Assembly: GCA_014804865.1 (NCBI GenBank)
Contig: JAAUYY010000151.1
Location: 1 to 7,726 of the forward strand
Source of the DNA: Desulfovibrio sp.
Lineage (GTDB): Bacteria > Desulfobacterota > Desulfovibrionia > Desulfovibrionales > Desulfovibrionaceae
Length of the DNA: 7,726 nucleotides
Direction: 5' to 3'
Shown here: positions 1-6,351 of the stretch, piece by piece
Numbering within the stretch: the first letter of the stretch is position 1
Layout of the letters: each line of letters opens with the position of its first letter
Position numbers and translations under genes: made by a program
Notes under the pieces: generated by a model
What the model was told of the DNA's origin: nothing
What the model saw: only the letters and a program-made list of their open reading frames with translations
The model's database searches: none

Positions 1-506
1 CGCTCACCAAGCTCAAATCCTCCGATCCCGATCTGATTTTTTATACCGGTTATTACCCCGAAACAGGAATGCTCCTCCGTCAGAAGAAGGAAATGGGCTG
101 GGACGTCCCGATGATGGGCGGCGACGCGGCTAATCATCAGGATCTGGTGAAAATAGCCGGAACGGGAGCGGCTAACGGCTATTTCTTCGTTTCGCCTCCC
201 TTGCCGCAGGACATGGACTCGCCCGAGGCCAAAAGTTTTCTCTCATCCTTTAAAGAAAAATACGACGCTCTTCCACTGTCCATATGGGCTGTAATGGCCG
301 GAGACGCCTATTTGGCGCTGGAAAGCGCGCTCGCCGCTGGAAACGACGATCCGGAAAAGATCTCCGCGTGGCTAAAAAAGCAAGAGAGCATTCCCTCTTT
401 GTCGGGCCCGGTGGGCTTTGACGAAAAAGGAGATCGCGTCGGCGATTTTTATCGCGTCTATACGGTAAACGATCAGGGCCAGTTTATCTTGCGACCGAAA
501 TCTTGA
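1..506 (+). CDS. livK: Branched-chain amino-acid ABC transporter, periplasmic binding protein (C-terminal part)
   Basis: This is the C-terminal 167 residues of a LivJ/LivK-type (periplasmic binding protein fold type I) substrate-binding protein; the reading frame is open from base 3 and its start lies before the window. Seen: a segment reading DPDLIFYTGYYPETG, then LLRQKKEMGWDVPMMGGD, typical of the second lobe of this family, where a strand reports the possible location of bound ligand and the next helix carries the receptor residues. It ends in TGA. In this family the protein captures leucine, isoleucine, valine or related amino acids or amides in the periplasm and delivers them to the LivHM permease. 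The specificity cannot be read from this part. It sits 10 bases before livH, so the genes are almost certainly co-transcribed. No hairpin separates them, although many liv loci attenuate expression after the binding protein. Confidence 0.93.
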   Translation, partial: LTKLKSSDPDLIFYTGYYPETGMLLRQKKEMGWDVPMMGGDAANHQDLVKIAGTGAANGYFFVSPPLPQDMDSPEAKSFLSSFKEKYDALPLSIWAVMAGDAYLALESALAAGNDDPEKISAWLKKQESIPSLSGPVGFDEKGDRVGDFYRVYTVNDQGQFILRPKS

Positions 507-516
507 TCCCGTCCTA

Positions 517-1422
517 ATGGAACAGTTTTTTCAGCAACTTTTTAACGGGCTCGCCGTCGGGGGGATCTACGCGCTCGTCGCCCTGGGCTACACCATGGTT
601 TATGGCGTCCTCAAACTCATAAATTTCGCCCACGGCGACCTGTTTACCATTGGTTCCTATTTGGGTCTAACCATGCTGGTTAGCTGGAATCTGTCCGGAC
701 ATCTTTCTCCTCTTCTGGCGATGATCGTTGTGTTTGTGATGGTCAGCCTGCTGGTCGCCCTGATTGGCTGGCTCCTCGAACGCGCCGCGTATAGACCATT
801 GCGAAACGCGAGCCGTTTGTCGGCGGTCGTCTCCGCGCTGGGCGCGTCCATATTTTTCGAAAACGCGATCATGCTCGTTTACGGCGCGAGAGTTTATGTA
901 TATCCGGACTTTTTGCGGCCCGACTTTTCCCTTGTTATATTTGGCGTTTCCATACCAGCCATGCGGATAATCGTTATAAGCGTCAGCGTGGCGCTCATGT
1001 TCGGTCTCTGGGCTTTTATCCAGAAGACGCGAATGGGCGCGGCGATCAGGGCGGTCGCTCTGGATCAGGGAGCTGCGCGGCTGATGGGTATTAATGTCGA
1101 CAGGGTTATTTCCCTTGTCTTTCTCATTGGCCCTGGACTTGGAGGAGCGGCGGGTCTGCTCATCGGCGTCTATTACGGGCAGATAGATTTTACCATGGGC
1201 TGGACTTATGGGCTTAAGGCTTTTACGGCGGCCATCCTTGGGGGAATCGGCAATATACCCGGGGCCATGCTGGGCGGCTTGCTCCTCGGAGTAACGGAAG
1301 CTTTCGCGGCGGCCTATATAGCCGTCGCCTGGAAAGACGCCGTCGCCTTTCTTGTGCTCATCCTGATCCTGATTATCCGTCCCACCGGCATTCTGGGCGA
1401 GCGAACGGCGGACAAATTATGA
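517..1422 (+). CDS. livH: Branched-chain amino-acid ABC transporter permease LivH
   Basis: An inner-membrane permease of 301 residues, normal for LivH. It is strongly hydrophobic, with about eight predicted membrane segments. The N-terminal block GGIYALVALGYTMVYGV followed by INFAHGD (residues 15-41) is a family hallmark. So is the cytoplasmic segment TRMGAAIRAVALDQGAARLM (171-190), followed by GINVDR. The loop GGIGNIPGAMLGG (242-254) near the C-terminus corresponds to the ATPase-contact region. It forms a heterodimer with LivM and is driven by LivG and LivF. The ATG at 517 is chosen because the conserved N-terminus starts immediately, but the bases before it contain no good Shine-Dalgarno sequence, so translation may depend on coupling from the binding-protein gene. 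Its TGA overlaps the livM start in ATGA. Confidence 0.97.
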   Translation: MEQFFQQLFNGLAVGGIYALVALGYTMVYGVLKLINFAHGDLFTIGSYLGLTMLVSWNLSGHLSPLLAMIVVFVMVSLLVALIGWLLERAAYRPLRNASRLSAVVSALGASIFFENAIMLVYGARVYVYPDFLRPDFSLVIFGVSIPAMRIIVISVSVALMFGLWAFIQKTRMGAAIRAVALDQGAARLMGINVDRVISLVFLIGPGLGGAAGLLIGVYYGQIDFTMGWTYGLKAFTAAILGGIGNIPGAMLGGLLLGVTEAFAAAYIAVAWKDAVAFLVLILILIIRPTGILGERTADKL

Positions 1423-2366
1423 AGCGAAAGGTCTTTTCCATAGGCCTCGCCGTCGTCGTCTGCGTCCTGCCCCTGTTCTGTAATCCTTACTGGACGGATG
1501 TCTGCGTAACCGTAGGTTTATTCGCGCTCCTGTCGCTATCCCTTAATGTCATGCTGGGACAAGCGGGAATTTTTAACATGGGTCACGCGGCCTTTTTCGC
1601 GGTCGGCGCGTATGTTACCGCCATTCTGAACACAGTATATCACTGGCCGATCTTCCTTACCTTGTTGCCCGCGGGATTCGCGGCGGGACTTTTCGCGGCG
1701 ATCGTCGCCAGGCCCATTATCCACCTGCGCGGCGATTATCTGCTTGTCGTTACTATCGGAATAGTGGAAATTGTCCGGATCGCCCTTATCAACGACGTTT
1801 TTGGACTGACCGGCGGCGCCAACGGCATATTCAATATTTCGCGTCCCATGTTTTTCGGGGTAAAAATCTACAAGGGATGGCAGTTTTATTATCTGGTCTG
1901 GGGCGTTACGGCTATAAGCATGGCGCTCTTTTACGGTCTTTGGCGCTCGCGTTTTGGGCGAGCGCTTAATTGCATAAAAGAAGACGACGTCGCGGCCGAA
2001 GGCTGCGGGATAAACGTAACTGGCTACAAGCTCGCGGCCTTTTCGTTAGGCGCGTTCTGGGCTGGAATGGCCGGGACTATCTACGCGTCTAAAATGGTTA
2101 CGATCGCGCCCGAATCGTTTAATTTTTCCGAATCCGTCCTGCTCTTCGCGGCGGTCATCCTGTCCGGCGGAAGCCAGTTGGGCGTTTTATGCAGCGTTTT
2201 CCTGTTTTTTGGACTGCCGGAAGTTTTGCGCGAATTTTCCGACGCGAGAATGCTTATCTTCGGCCTCGCGATGATGGCGATGATGATCTGGCGTCCGCAG
2301 GGCCTCCTGCCGCCTTTGCCCAGGCATTATAAAGTCAAGCCGCCCGCCGCGGACGCGAAAAAATGA
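1419..2366 (+). CDS. livM: Branched-chain amino-acid ABC transporter permease LivM
   Basis: The second permease subunit, 315 residues, multi-spanning. Family signatures seen: LNVMLGQAGIFNMGHAAFF (42-60), the LRGDYLLVVTIGIVEIVR segment (103-120), and the cytoplasmic helix region GRALNCIKEDDVAAEGCGIN (180-199), followed by KLAAFSLGAFWAGMAG. These match the LivM pattern of a conserved GRAL...DE..A...GI block before the next membrane helices. The C-terminus ends in a short Pro/Lys-rich tail. The start codon overlaps the livH stop by four bases and its own TGA overlaps livG in the same way, which fixes both boundaries and implies coupled translation. It pairs with LivH to form the transmembrane channel. 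Confidence 0.97.
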   Translation: MKRKVFSIGLAVVVCVLPLFCNPYWTDVCVTVGLFALLSLSLNVMLGQAGIFNMGHAAFFAVGAYVTAILNTVYHWPIFLTLLPAGFAAGLFAAIVARPIIHLRGDYLLVVTIGIVEIVRIALINDVFGLTGGANGIFNISRPMFFGVKIYKGWQFYYLVWGVTAISMALFYGLWRSRFGRALNCIKEDDVAAEGCGINVTGYKLAAFSLGAFWAGMAGTIYASKMVTIAPESFNFSESVLLFAAVILSGGSQLGVLCSVFLFFGLPEVLREFSDARMLIFGLAMMAMMIWRPQGLLPPLPRHYKVKPPAADAKK

Positions 2367-3133
2367 CTCTTCTTTCTGTAAACGAGCTTACCAAGATTTT
2401 CGGCGGACTTATCGCCGTAAACGATGTGTCCTTTAGCGTGGACAAAGGCGCGGTCGTTGGTCTAATCGGGCCAAACGGGGCGGGGAAAACGACTGTATTT
2501 AATTGCATTACGGGCAATTATCGACCGGAACAGGGGAAAATCAAATTCGACGGCGCGAATATAACCGGTTTGGCTCCGCATAAAATCGTAAAAATGGGCG
2601 TCGCCCGCACTTTCCAGAGCATTCGGCTTTTTTCGCGACTTTCCGCGCTGGAAAACGTGCTCGCCGGTCGCCATTGTCGCCTGAAATCAGGTTTCCTGGC
2701 CTGTATGTTCCATACAAGAAGCCAGCGTCGGGAAGAGCGGGAAGCGATAGATCGTTGCATGAGCGAGCTTGAATTTGTCGGTCTCGCCCATCTCTACGCT
2801 GATACCGGAGGATCTCTATCTTACGGACAGCAACGCCTTCTTGAAATCGCCCGCGCTCTCGCTTCCGATCCGGAATTGCTGATACTCGACGAACCGGCGG
2901 GCGGAATGAACGATCAGGAAACGGTCGAACTTGTAGAACTAATAATGGAAATTCGCAAGCGCGGCGTAACCATTCTGCTTATTGAACATGATATGCGTCT
3001 CGTTATGAAAGTTTGTCAGAAGCTAATTGTATTGGAGCACGGCGCGTTAATCGCCCAGGGCGACGCCGAAACCGTGCGGAATAATCCCGACGTTATAGCG
3101 GCCTATCTGGGCGTCGACGACGAGCGGTGGTAA
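2363..3133 (+). CDS. livG: Branched-chain amino-acid ABC transporter ATP-binding protein LivG
   Basis: Cytoplasmic ABC ATPase of 256 residues, a full-length LivG. Motifs in order: Walker A GPNGAGKTT (36-44), Q-loop glutamine in TFQSIRLF (Q85), ABC signature LSYGQQ (152-157), Walker B LLILDEP (172-178) and switch histidine in IEHDM (H209). The segment AGGMN directly after Walker B is characteristic of LivG as opposed to LivF. LivG has an insertion between Q-loop and signature (about residues 103-130), seen here as an arginine- and glutamate-rich stretch. It should form a heterodimer with LivF and power uptake through LivHM. Start and stop overlap livM (ATGA) and livF (TAATG). All catalytic residues are intact. 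Confidence 0.97.
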   Translation: MTLLSVNELTKIFGGLIAVNDVSFSVDKGAVVGLIGPNGAGKTTVFNCITGNYRPEQGKIKFDGANITGLAPHKIVKMGVARTFQSIRLFSRLSALENVLAGRHCRLKSGFLACMFHTRSQRREEREAIDRCMSELEFVGLAHLYADTGGSLSYGQQRLLEIARALASDPELLILDEPAGGMNDQETVELVELIMEIRKRGVTILLIEHDMRLVMKVCQKLIVLEHGALIAQGDAETVRNNPDVIAAYLGVDDERW

Positions 3134-3843
3134 TGGCATTGTTGACAATTTCCGGATTGCGCGTCTCGTACGGAGGCGTGGACGCTCTGCGAGGGGTTGA
3201 TCTCAAAGTCGACGAAGGCGAGATCGTCAGTATCTTGGGCGCGAACGGAGCGGGCAAAAGCACCACATTAATGTCCATAAGCGGCCTTGTCCGCCCATCA
3301 GCCGGCGAAATCGTCTTTGACGGAAAGCGCCTTTTAAAAATGCGCAGTCACGATGTCGTCAGCTTGGGCATAGCCCAGTCGCCGGAAGGGCGCCGAGTCT
3401 TCGGGACGATGAGCGCGCTTGAAAATCTGCGTCTGGGCGCTTTCCGCATAAAAGACAAGAGATACATTGAGAATACGCTTGAGTGGATCTTTGATCTTTT
3501 TCCCAGACTGCGGGAAAGGGAAAAGCAAATGGCGGGCACGCTATCCGGCGGCGAGCAACAAATGCTCGCTATTGGACGCGCTCTAATGGCTCGACCGCGT
3601 TTGTTGCTTTTGGACGAGCCGTCCCTGGGGCTCGCTCCCTTGCTGGTGAGATCCATCTTCGACACGATTAAGGCGATCAACGAAAAAGGAGTCGCTATCT
3701 TGCTCGTGGAACAAAACGCGAGAGCCGCCTTGAAACTGGCGAGCCGCGGCTATGTGCTTGAAGTGGGAAAAGTCGTTCTTGAAGACAGCGCGCAAAAGCT
3801 CTTGCAAAATCCCAGCGTCCGCGAAGCCTATCTAGGCGGATAA
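3133..3843 (+). CDS. livF: Branched-chain amino-acid ABC transporter ATP-binding protein LivF
   Basis: The second ABC ATPase, 236 residues from the chosen start. Motifs: Walker A GANGAGKST (36-44), Q-loop AQSPEGRRVF (Q82), signature LSGGEQQ (137-143), Walker B LLLLDEPSLGLAP (157-169). The switch position is glutamine (VEQN, Q194) instead of histidine, as is normal for LivF proteins, so this is not a defect. Start choice: a GTG at 3127 lies two codons upstream in frame, but the ATG at 3133 overlaps the livG stop as TAATG, matching the overlap style of the rest of the operon, and gives the usual MALLT-type N-terminus. It is the last gene of the operon and ends 4 bases before the stop codon of a gene on the opposite strand. 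Confidence 0.96.
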   Translation: MALLTISGLRVSYGGVDALRGVDLKVDEGEIVSILGANGAGKSTTLMSISGLVRPSAGEIVFDGKRLLKMRSHDVVSLGIAQSPEGRRVFGTMSALENLRLGAFRIKDKRYIENTLEWIFDLFPRLREREKQMAGTLSGGEQQMLAIGRALMARPRLLLLDEPSLGLAPLLVRSIFDTIKAINEKGVAILLVEQNARAALKLASRGYVLEVGKVVLEDSAQKLLQNPSVREAYLGG

Positions 3844-3847
3844 GGTC

Positions 3848-4240
3848 TTATTTTTCGACGGGCATCCCGACCTTTCGCCAGTCCTCAAAGCCTTTTTCCA
3901 GGACATAAATATTTTTAAAACCAGCGTCTTCGGCTATTTTGCTCGCCTTTTTTGTTCTCTGGCCGGATCTGCAATACATTAATAAAGGCCTATCCTTGGG
4001 CAAACTCTCGAGTTTTTTTCTAAAATCATTTTTTAGACAATCCGCGTTGATCGCGCCCGGGATATGCCCTTCGGCGTATTCGTCGGGGGTTCTTACGTCC
4101 AAAAGCGTCCAATCGTCTTCGTTTATGCGCGGAAGTCGTCGAGCTTGCTCTGTAGAAAGATAGTTTATTTCCGCCAGCGCGTTAAATGGCGCGAACAAAA
4201 ACGCGGCCAGGAATAGCGGAGTTATGAAGCGACAAATCAT
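3848..4240 (-). CDS. Exported single-domain rhodanese (sulfurtransferase-like)
   Basis: A 130-residue protein with an N-terminal signal peptide (hydrophobic residues 5-19, AxA-type cleavage predicted after FNALA, residue 23) followed by one rhodanese domain. Seen: the structural motif LLDVRTPDEYAEGHIPGAIN (47-66), and the active-site loop CRSGQR (90-95), which has the catalytic cysteine C90 and the arginine that closes the loop. Such domains carry sulfur as a persulfide on the cysteine; the physiological partner of small periplasmic rhodaneses is mostly unknown. A GGGAGA ribosome site lies five bases before its ATG. It begins 15 bases after the aminotransferase stop, so the two are likely one operon. 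The fold is secure; the substrate is not identifiable. Confidence 0.9.
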   Translation of the reverse strand: MICRFITPLFLAAFLFAPFNALAEINYLSTEQARRLPRINEDDWTLLDVRTPDEYAEGHIPGAINADCLKNDFRKKLESLPKDRPLLMYCRSGQRTKKASKIAEDAGFKNIYVLEKGFEDWRKVGMPVEK

Positions 4241-4255
4241 TCCGGTCTCCCGCGC

Positions 4256-5446
4256 TTATTTGTACGTCGCTCGCGCTCTGGCGAAACCTTCTCTCGCGTT
4301 TTCAATGACCTTTTCGTCAACGCAGAACGCGAGGCGAAAGTAACCGGGACAGCCGAAACCGGAGCCGGGAACCGCGAGAATACGCTCCTCAAGCAACTTT
4401 TGCGTAAACGCGACGTCGTCGCCGCCAGGGGCTTTCGGGAAGAAGTAGAACGCGCCCATGGGCAAATTATATTCGTAACCGGCAGAGTCGAGAACGTCGG
4501 CCATTATTTTTCTGCGTCTCGCGTAAACGTCAATATCGACGCTGGAGCCGAGCGCGTAATCGAGTATTTTTTGTCCGATTACTGGAGGATTTACAAAACC
4601 CAGGATGCGATTGGTCAATGATAAGCCAGCCAATAATTCTTTTTTTTCGCGCATTTTAGGCGAGACGGCGATATATCCGACGCGCTCTCCGGGCATGGAC
4701 ATATTTTTCGAAAGGGAGCTGATAGCGACCGCGTATTGATAGAGAGGAAGAACGGGAGGCACGACCGCGCCGTCGAAAGCGAGAAAACGGTATGGTTCGT
4801 CCGCGATTAACCAGATCGGTCGCCCGTATTGTTGACTCTTGTTTTCCAGAAGACGCGCGATCGATTTTAGATCGGAGGCGGAATAGATCGCGCCGGTTGG
4901 ATTATGCGGGGAATTAATTAAGACAGCGGCGGTTTTTTCGTTAATCGCTTTTTCAAGGTTCTCCAGATCGGGAGCGAAGGTATTGGGCGAGGATGGCACA
5001 GGCTTTAGTTTCGCTCCATGATTTTCGCAATAAAAGCCATATTCCACAAAATAGGGCGCGAAAGTCAGGACTTCGTCTCCGGGATTGAGAATTGCCCTAA
5101 AAAGCGAGTTTAGGCCGCCCGCCGCTCCGCAAGTCAAAACGACGTCCTCCGGATCGAGTTTCACCGCTTGTTCGGCCGAAAGATGCCTGGCGAGTTTTTC
5201 GCGGATATGGAGATGACCGGCGTTTGGCATATATCCGAACGCGAAAGGCTCGGAGGCGTGATCCGCGATCTCGCGCAAGGCTTCGCCCACTTCCTTCGGC
5301 GCGGGCAAATCGGGATTGCCCAGACTGAAGTCGTAAACCTGATCGTCGCCGTATTCTTTTTTTAGCTGGGCGCCCAGATCAAACATTTTTCTTATCCACG
5401 ACGCGTGGGACAGATATTCGTTTACGCTATTTGACAGGACGGTCAT
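4256..5446 (-). CDS. Class I PLP-dependent aminotransferase (aspartate/alanine-type)
   Basis: A 396-residue fold-type I aminotransferase of normal length. Seen: SLGNPDLPAP near the N-terminus (41-50), CGAAGGLNSLF (107-117) at the cofactor-phosphate region, NSPHNPTGAIY (178-188) with N182, IADEPYRF (214-221) with D216 for the pyridine nitrogen and Y219, SLSKNMSMPGERVGY (244-258) with the Schiff-base lysine K247 and phosphate-binding R255, and the C-terminal carboxylate-binding arginine R371 in FRLAF. All PLP-site residues are present, so it should be active in the cytoplasm. The amino donor cannot be fixed from sequence; aspartate, alanine or branched-chain substrates are all possible. It lies near an amino-acid importer, which suggests but does not prove a role in using imported amino acids. 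A GGAGG site 4 bases before the ATG supports this start. It is first in an operon with the rhodanese gene. Confidence 0.94.
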   Translation of the reverse strand: MTVLSNSVNEYLSHASWIRKMFDLGAQLKKEYGDDQVYDFSLGNPDLPAPKEVGEALREIADHASEPFAFGYMPNAGHLHIREKLARHLSAEQAVKLDPEDVVLTCGAAGGLNSLFRAILNPGDEVLTFAPYFVEYGFYCENHGAKLKPVPSSPNTFAPDLENLEKAINEKTAAVLINSPHNPTGAIYSASDLKSIARLLENKSQQYGRPIWLIADEPYRFLAFDGAVVPPVLPLYQYAVAISSLSKNMSMPGERVGYIAVSPKMREKKELLAGLSLTNRILGFVNPPVIGQKILDYALGSSVDIDVYARRRKIMADVLDSAGYEYNLPMGAFYFFPKAPGGDDVAFTQKLLEERILAVPGSGFGCPGYFRLAFCVDEKVIENAREGFARARATYK

Positions 5447-5462
5447 GACTCCTCCGAGTCTC

Positions 5463-5491
5463 TTGTTTTTTATCAGAATTTAAATTATAAC
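5463..5491 (+). promoter_or_regulatory. Possible divergent promoter for the lipoprotein gene
   Basis: On the plus strand TTGTTT (5463-5468), a 17-base spacer and TATAAC (5486-5491) form a sigma70-like pair that would serve the lipoprotein gene. Its -10 overlaps the -10 of the opposing promoter (5484-5489), so the two polymerases could not occupy both at once. The region is AT-rich, including the palindrome AATTTAAATT (5477-5486), which raises the chance of a coincidental match. Confidence 0.4.
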
Positions 5492-5512
5492 TTTACAAAC
5501 ATGATTTAGCAA
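5484..5512 (-). promoter_or_regulatory. Sigma70-type promoter for the aminotransferase-rhodanese operon
   Basis: Read on the minus strand: TTGCTA (5507-5512), a 17-base spacer, then a perfect TATAAT (5484-5489). Transcription would start near 5477, leaving a leader of about 30 bases that contains CGGAGGAG just before the aminotransferase ATG. The -35 box matches the consensus at four of six positions. The prediction is by eye; the spacing and the perfect -10 make it credible. Confidence 0.65.
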
Positions 5513-5591
5513 TAAGGCGGCGCGGGGTTCCAAATGACGAAAAAAATCGCGTCGCGCCAGTCGGTTGGAGTTTTATCTATTCGCAAGATAC

Positions 5592-5596
5592 GGAGA
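5592..5596 (+). promoter_or_regulatory. Ribosome binding site that decides the lipoprotein start
   Basis: GGAGA six bases before the ATG at 5603 is the best Shine-Dalgarno sequence near the lipoprotein gene. The alternative upstream in-frame ATG at 5534 has only a GGGG run (5524-5527) before it. Starting at 5603 also gives a signal peptide of normal size. Confidence 0.6.
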
Positions 5597-5602
5597 ACGG
5601 GT

Positions 5603-6031
5603 ATGCGCGGCATTTCCATAGCGTCGGGCTTGGCGTTTATTTCGGCGCTCCTTTTTGCGCAAGGTTGCGCCATGTTCGATTCGGAAGAAGCGGAAGAAGA
5701 AGACAAGATGACCGTAACCGTCGACTTTCGCGATGTGCACCGTTGCTCGCGCATCTCGCCCGAAATTATTGTCGCCAATCCTCCTCGGGGAACAGACAGC
5801 TACATCGTGCGTCTCGTCGAATACGGAGACGCGGAGAGAATTCTTGGCGGGGGAACATGGCGAGAAGACGGGAGCGGTCAAATTCCCGAAGGCGCCTTAA
5901 CCAGCCACTATGTCGGTCCTTGCCCAAAGGGCGAAGAGCTTACGGAGTACGCCTATATCGTATCGGCCATGCGGGACGGCGATCCGCAACCCATGGAAGT
6001 CCGTATCTATCGCTTCGCGCCGAACGAGTAG
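5603..6031 (+). CDS. Small lipoprotein with a divergent PEBP (YbhB/YbcL-like) domain
   Basis: From ATG 5603 the protein has 142 residues. Residues 1-21 form a lipoprotein signal peptide: arginine at position 2, hydrophobic core, then FAQGC with C22 as the likely lipidated cysteine (glutamine at -2 is uncommon but tolerated). An acidic run (DSEEAEEEED-like, residues 27-34) follows. The mature part resembles phosphatidylethanolamine-binding proteins: ISPEIIVANPPRGTDSY (51-67) parallels the family's 'sP.l.w...P.gt.Sf' strand, IPEGAL (94-99) the 'IP..lpeg' segment, and YVGPCPKGEELTEYAYIVSAM (103-123, read in parts) the conserved GPxPPxG...Y.f.lyA block. The ligand-site DPDAP and HW motifs of normal PEBPs are not present, and the protein is shorter. 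Function is unknown. An in-frame ATG at 5534 would add 23 residues before the signal peptide and is judged less likely. Confidence 0.75.
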   Translation: MRGISIASGLAFISALLFAQGCAMFDSEEAEEEDKMTVTVDFRDVHRCSRISPEIIVANPPRGTDSYIVRLVEYGDAERILGGGTWREDGSGQIPEGALTSHYVGPCPKGEELTEYAYIVSAMRDGDPQPMEVRIYRFAPNE

Positions 6032-6050
6032 GAAAATCGAGAGATAAACG

Positions 6051-6078
6051 CTTGCATATTTTTTGATAAAAGTATAAA
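6051..6078 (+). promoter_or_regulatory. Probable promoter of tRNA-Phe
   Basis: CTTGCAT (6051-6057) followed by TATAAA (6073-6078) gives a -35/-10 pair with a 15- or 16-base spacer, depending on the register, slightly short. Transcription would start around 6085, seven or so bases before the mature tRNA 5' end. It lies in the 60-base gap between the lipoprotein stop and the tRNA. Confidence 0.5.
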
Positions 6079-6091
6079 AAGTCTTTTCAGA

Positions 6092-6167
6092 GCCGAGGTA
6101 GCTCAATAGGTAGAGCAATGGACTGAAAATCCATGTGTCGGCAGTTCGATTCTGTCCCTCGGCGCCA
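6092..6167 (+). tRNA. tRNA-Phe (anticodon GAA), CCA encoded
   Basis: A complete cloverleaf can be drawn. The acceptor stem GCCGAGG/CCTCGGC (6092-6098 with 6157-6163) is fully paired. The D stem is GCTC/GAGC with loop AATAGGTA. The anticodon stem ATGGA/TCCAT has the loop CTGAAAA (6123-6129), giving anticodon GAA at 6125-6127. The variable loop is GTGTC, and the T arm GGCAG-TTCGATT-CTGTC has one G-U pair. CCA is encoded at 6165-6167. The odd point is the discriminator base 73, which is G (6164), whereas bacterial tRNA-Phe normally has A. An integrase remnant follows, and tRNA 3' ends are the usual target of this integrase family, so the 3' end may have been rewritten by integration. Confidence 0.97.
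6140..6167 (+). other. Presumed attachment site (attL) at the tRNA-Phe 3' end
   Basis: P4-family integrases usually recombine within the T arm and 3' end of a tRNA gene and restore it with element DNA. A remnant of such an integrase begins 184 bases after this tRNA, reading away from it, which is the standard arrangement. The segment from the T stem to CCA is therefore the likely crossover zone. No second copy occurs in the window, so the exact limits and the other end are unknown. Confidence 0.4.
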
Positions 6168-6184
6168 ATCTATAGTTTATACAC

Positions 6185-6225
6185 GTCCCGCGTAGTCTAA
6201 AAAACATCGCGGGACTTTGCTTTTT
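6185..6225 (+). terminator. Candidate intrinsic terminator downstream of tRNA-Phe
   Basis: A perfect 8-base inverted repeat, GTCCCGCG (6185-6192) and CGCGGGAC (6208-6215), with a 15-base loop is followed by TTTGCTTTTT. The stem is GC-rich and the T tract is interrupted by GC. It starts 18 bases after the tRNA CCA and is well placed to end the tRNA transcript. If the tRNA end is an integration site, this hairpin belongs to the inserted DNA. An alternative pairing, CTAAAAA (6197-6203) with TTTTTAG (6221-6227), overlaps it. Confidence 0.55.
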
Positions 6226-6258
6226 AGGGGTATCGGTTGTCTATGATAGTACAGGTTA

Positions 6259-6268
6259 GTCTATAGAC
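6259..6268. repeat. 10-base perfect palindrome GTCTATAGAC
   Basis: A self-complementary decamer just before the TACCCACA repeats. A partial echo, GGTTGTCTAT (6235-6244), lies about 19 bases upstream of GGTTAGTCTAT (6254-6264). This could be a dimeric protein site in the integrase control region, but nothing in the sequence identifies the protein. Confidence 0.35.
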
Positions 6269-6269
6269 A

Positions 6270-6338
6270 TACCCACAATTTGACGGTATTTTTGTGGGTA
6301 CGCGAGATTTAAAAAAATACGTTCAACGAATACCCACA
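6270..6338. repeat. Three TACCCACA repeats in the att/integrase upstream region
   Basis: TACCCACAA (6270-6278) and its exact inverse TTGTGGGTA (6292-6300) form a 9-base inverted repeat with a 13-base loop. A third copy, TACCCACA, occurs in direct orientation at 6331-6338, 13 bases before the integrase start. Short repeated sites between the crossover point and the integrase gene are where the N-terminal arm-binding domain of this integrase type is expected to bind. The role as arm-type sites is an inference from position and repetition; a hairpin in RNA is the alternative. Confidence 0.6.
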
Positions 6339-6351
6339 TCGAGGCCTTATA

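Noticed and set aside
3348..3680. Minus-strand open frame of 110 codons inside livF
   Set aside because: It is antisense to an intact ABC ATPase with all motifs, is rich in Ser/Arg as expected of a shadow frame, and has no family resemblance.
3194..3843. Missing switch histidine in LivF (Q194 in VEQN)
   Set aside because: Glutamine at this position is usual for LivF proteins, so it is not a sign of inactivation.
5665..6066. Plus-strand 133-codon open frame overlapping the lipoprotein in another frame
   Set aside because: It has an extreme arginine content typical of a shifted frame, whereas the overlapping frame has a lipoprotein signal, PEBP-like motifs and a ribosome site.
6280..6285. TTGACG as a -35 box for the integrase
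   Set aside because: No acceptable -10 is found 16-18 bases downstream, and it lies in the loop of the TACCCACAA inverted repeat.
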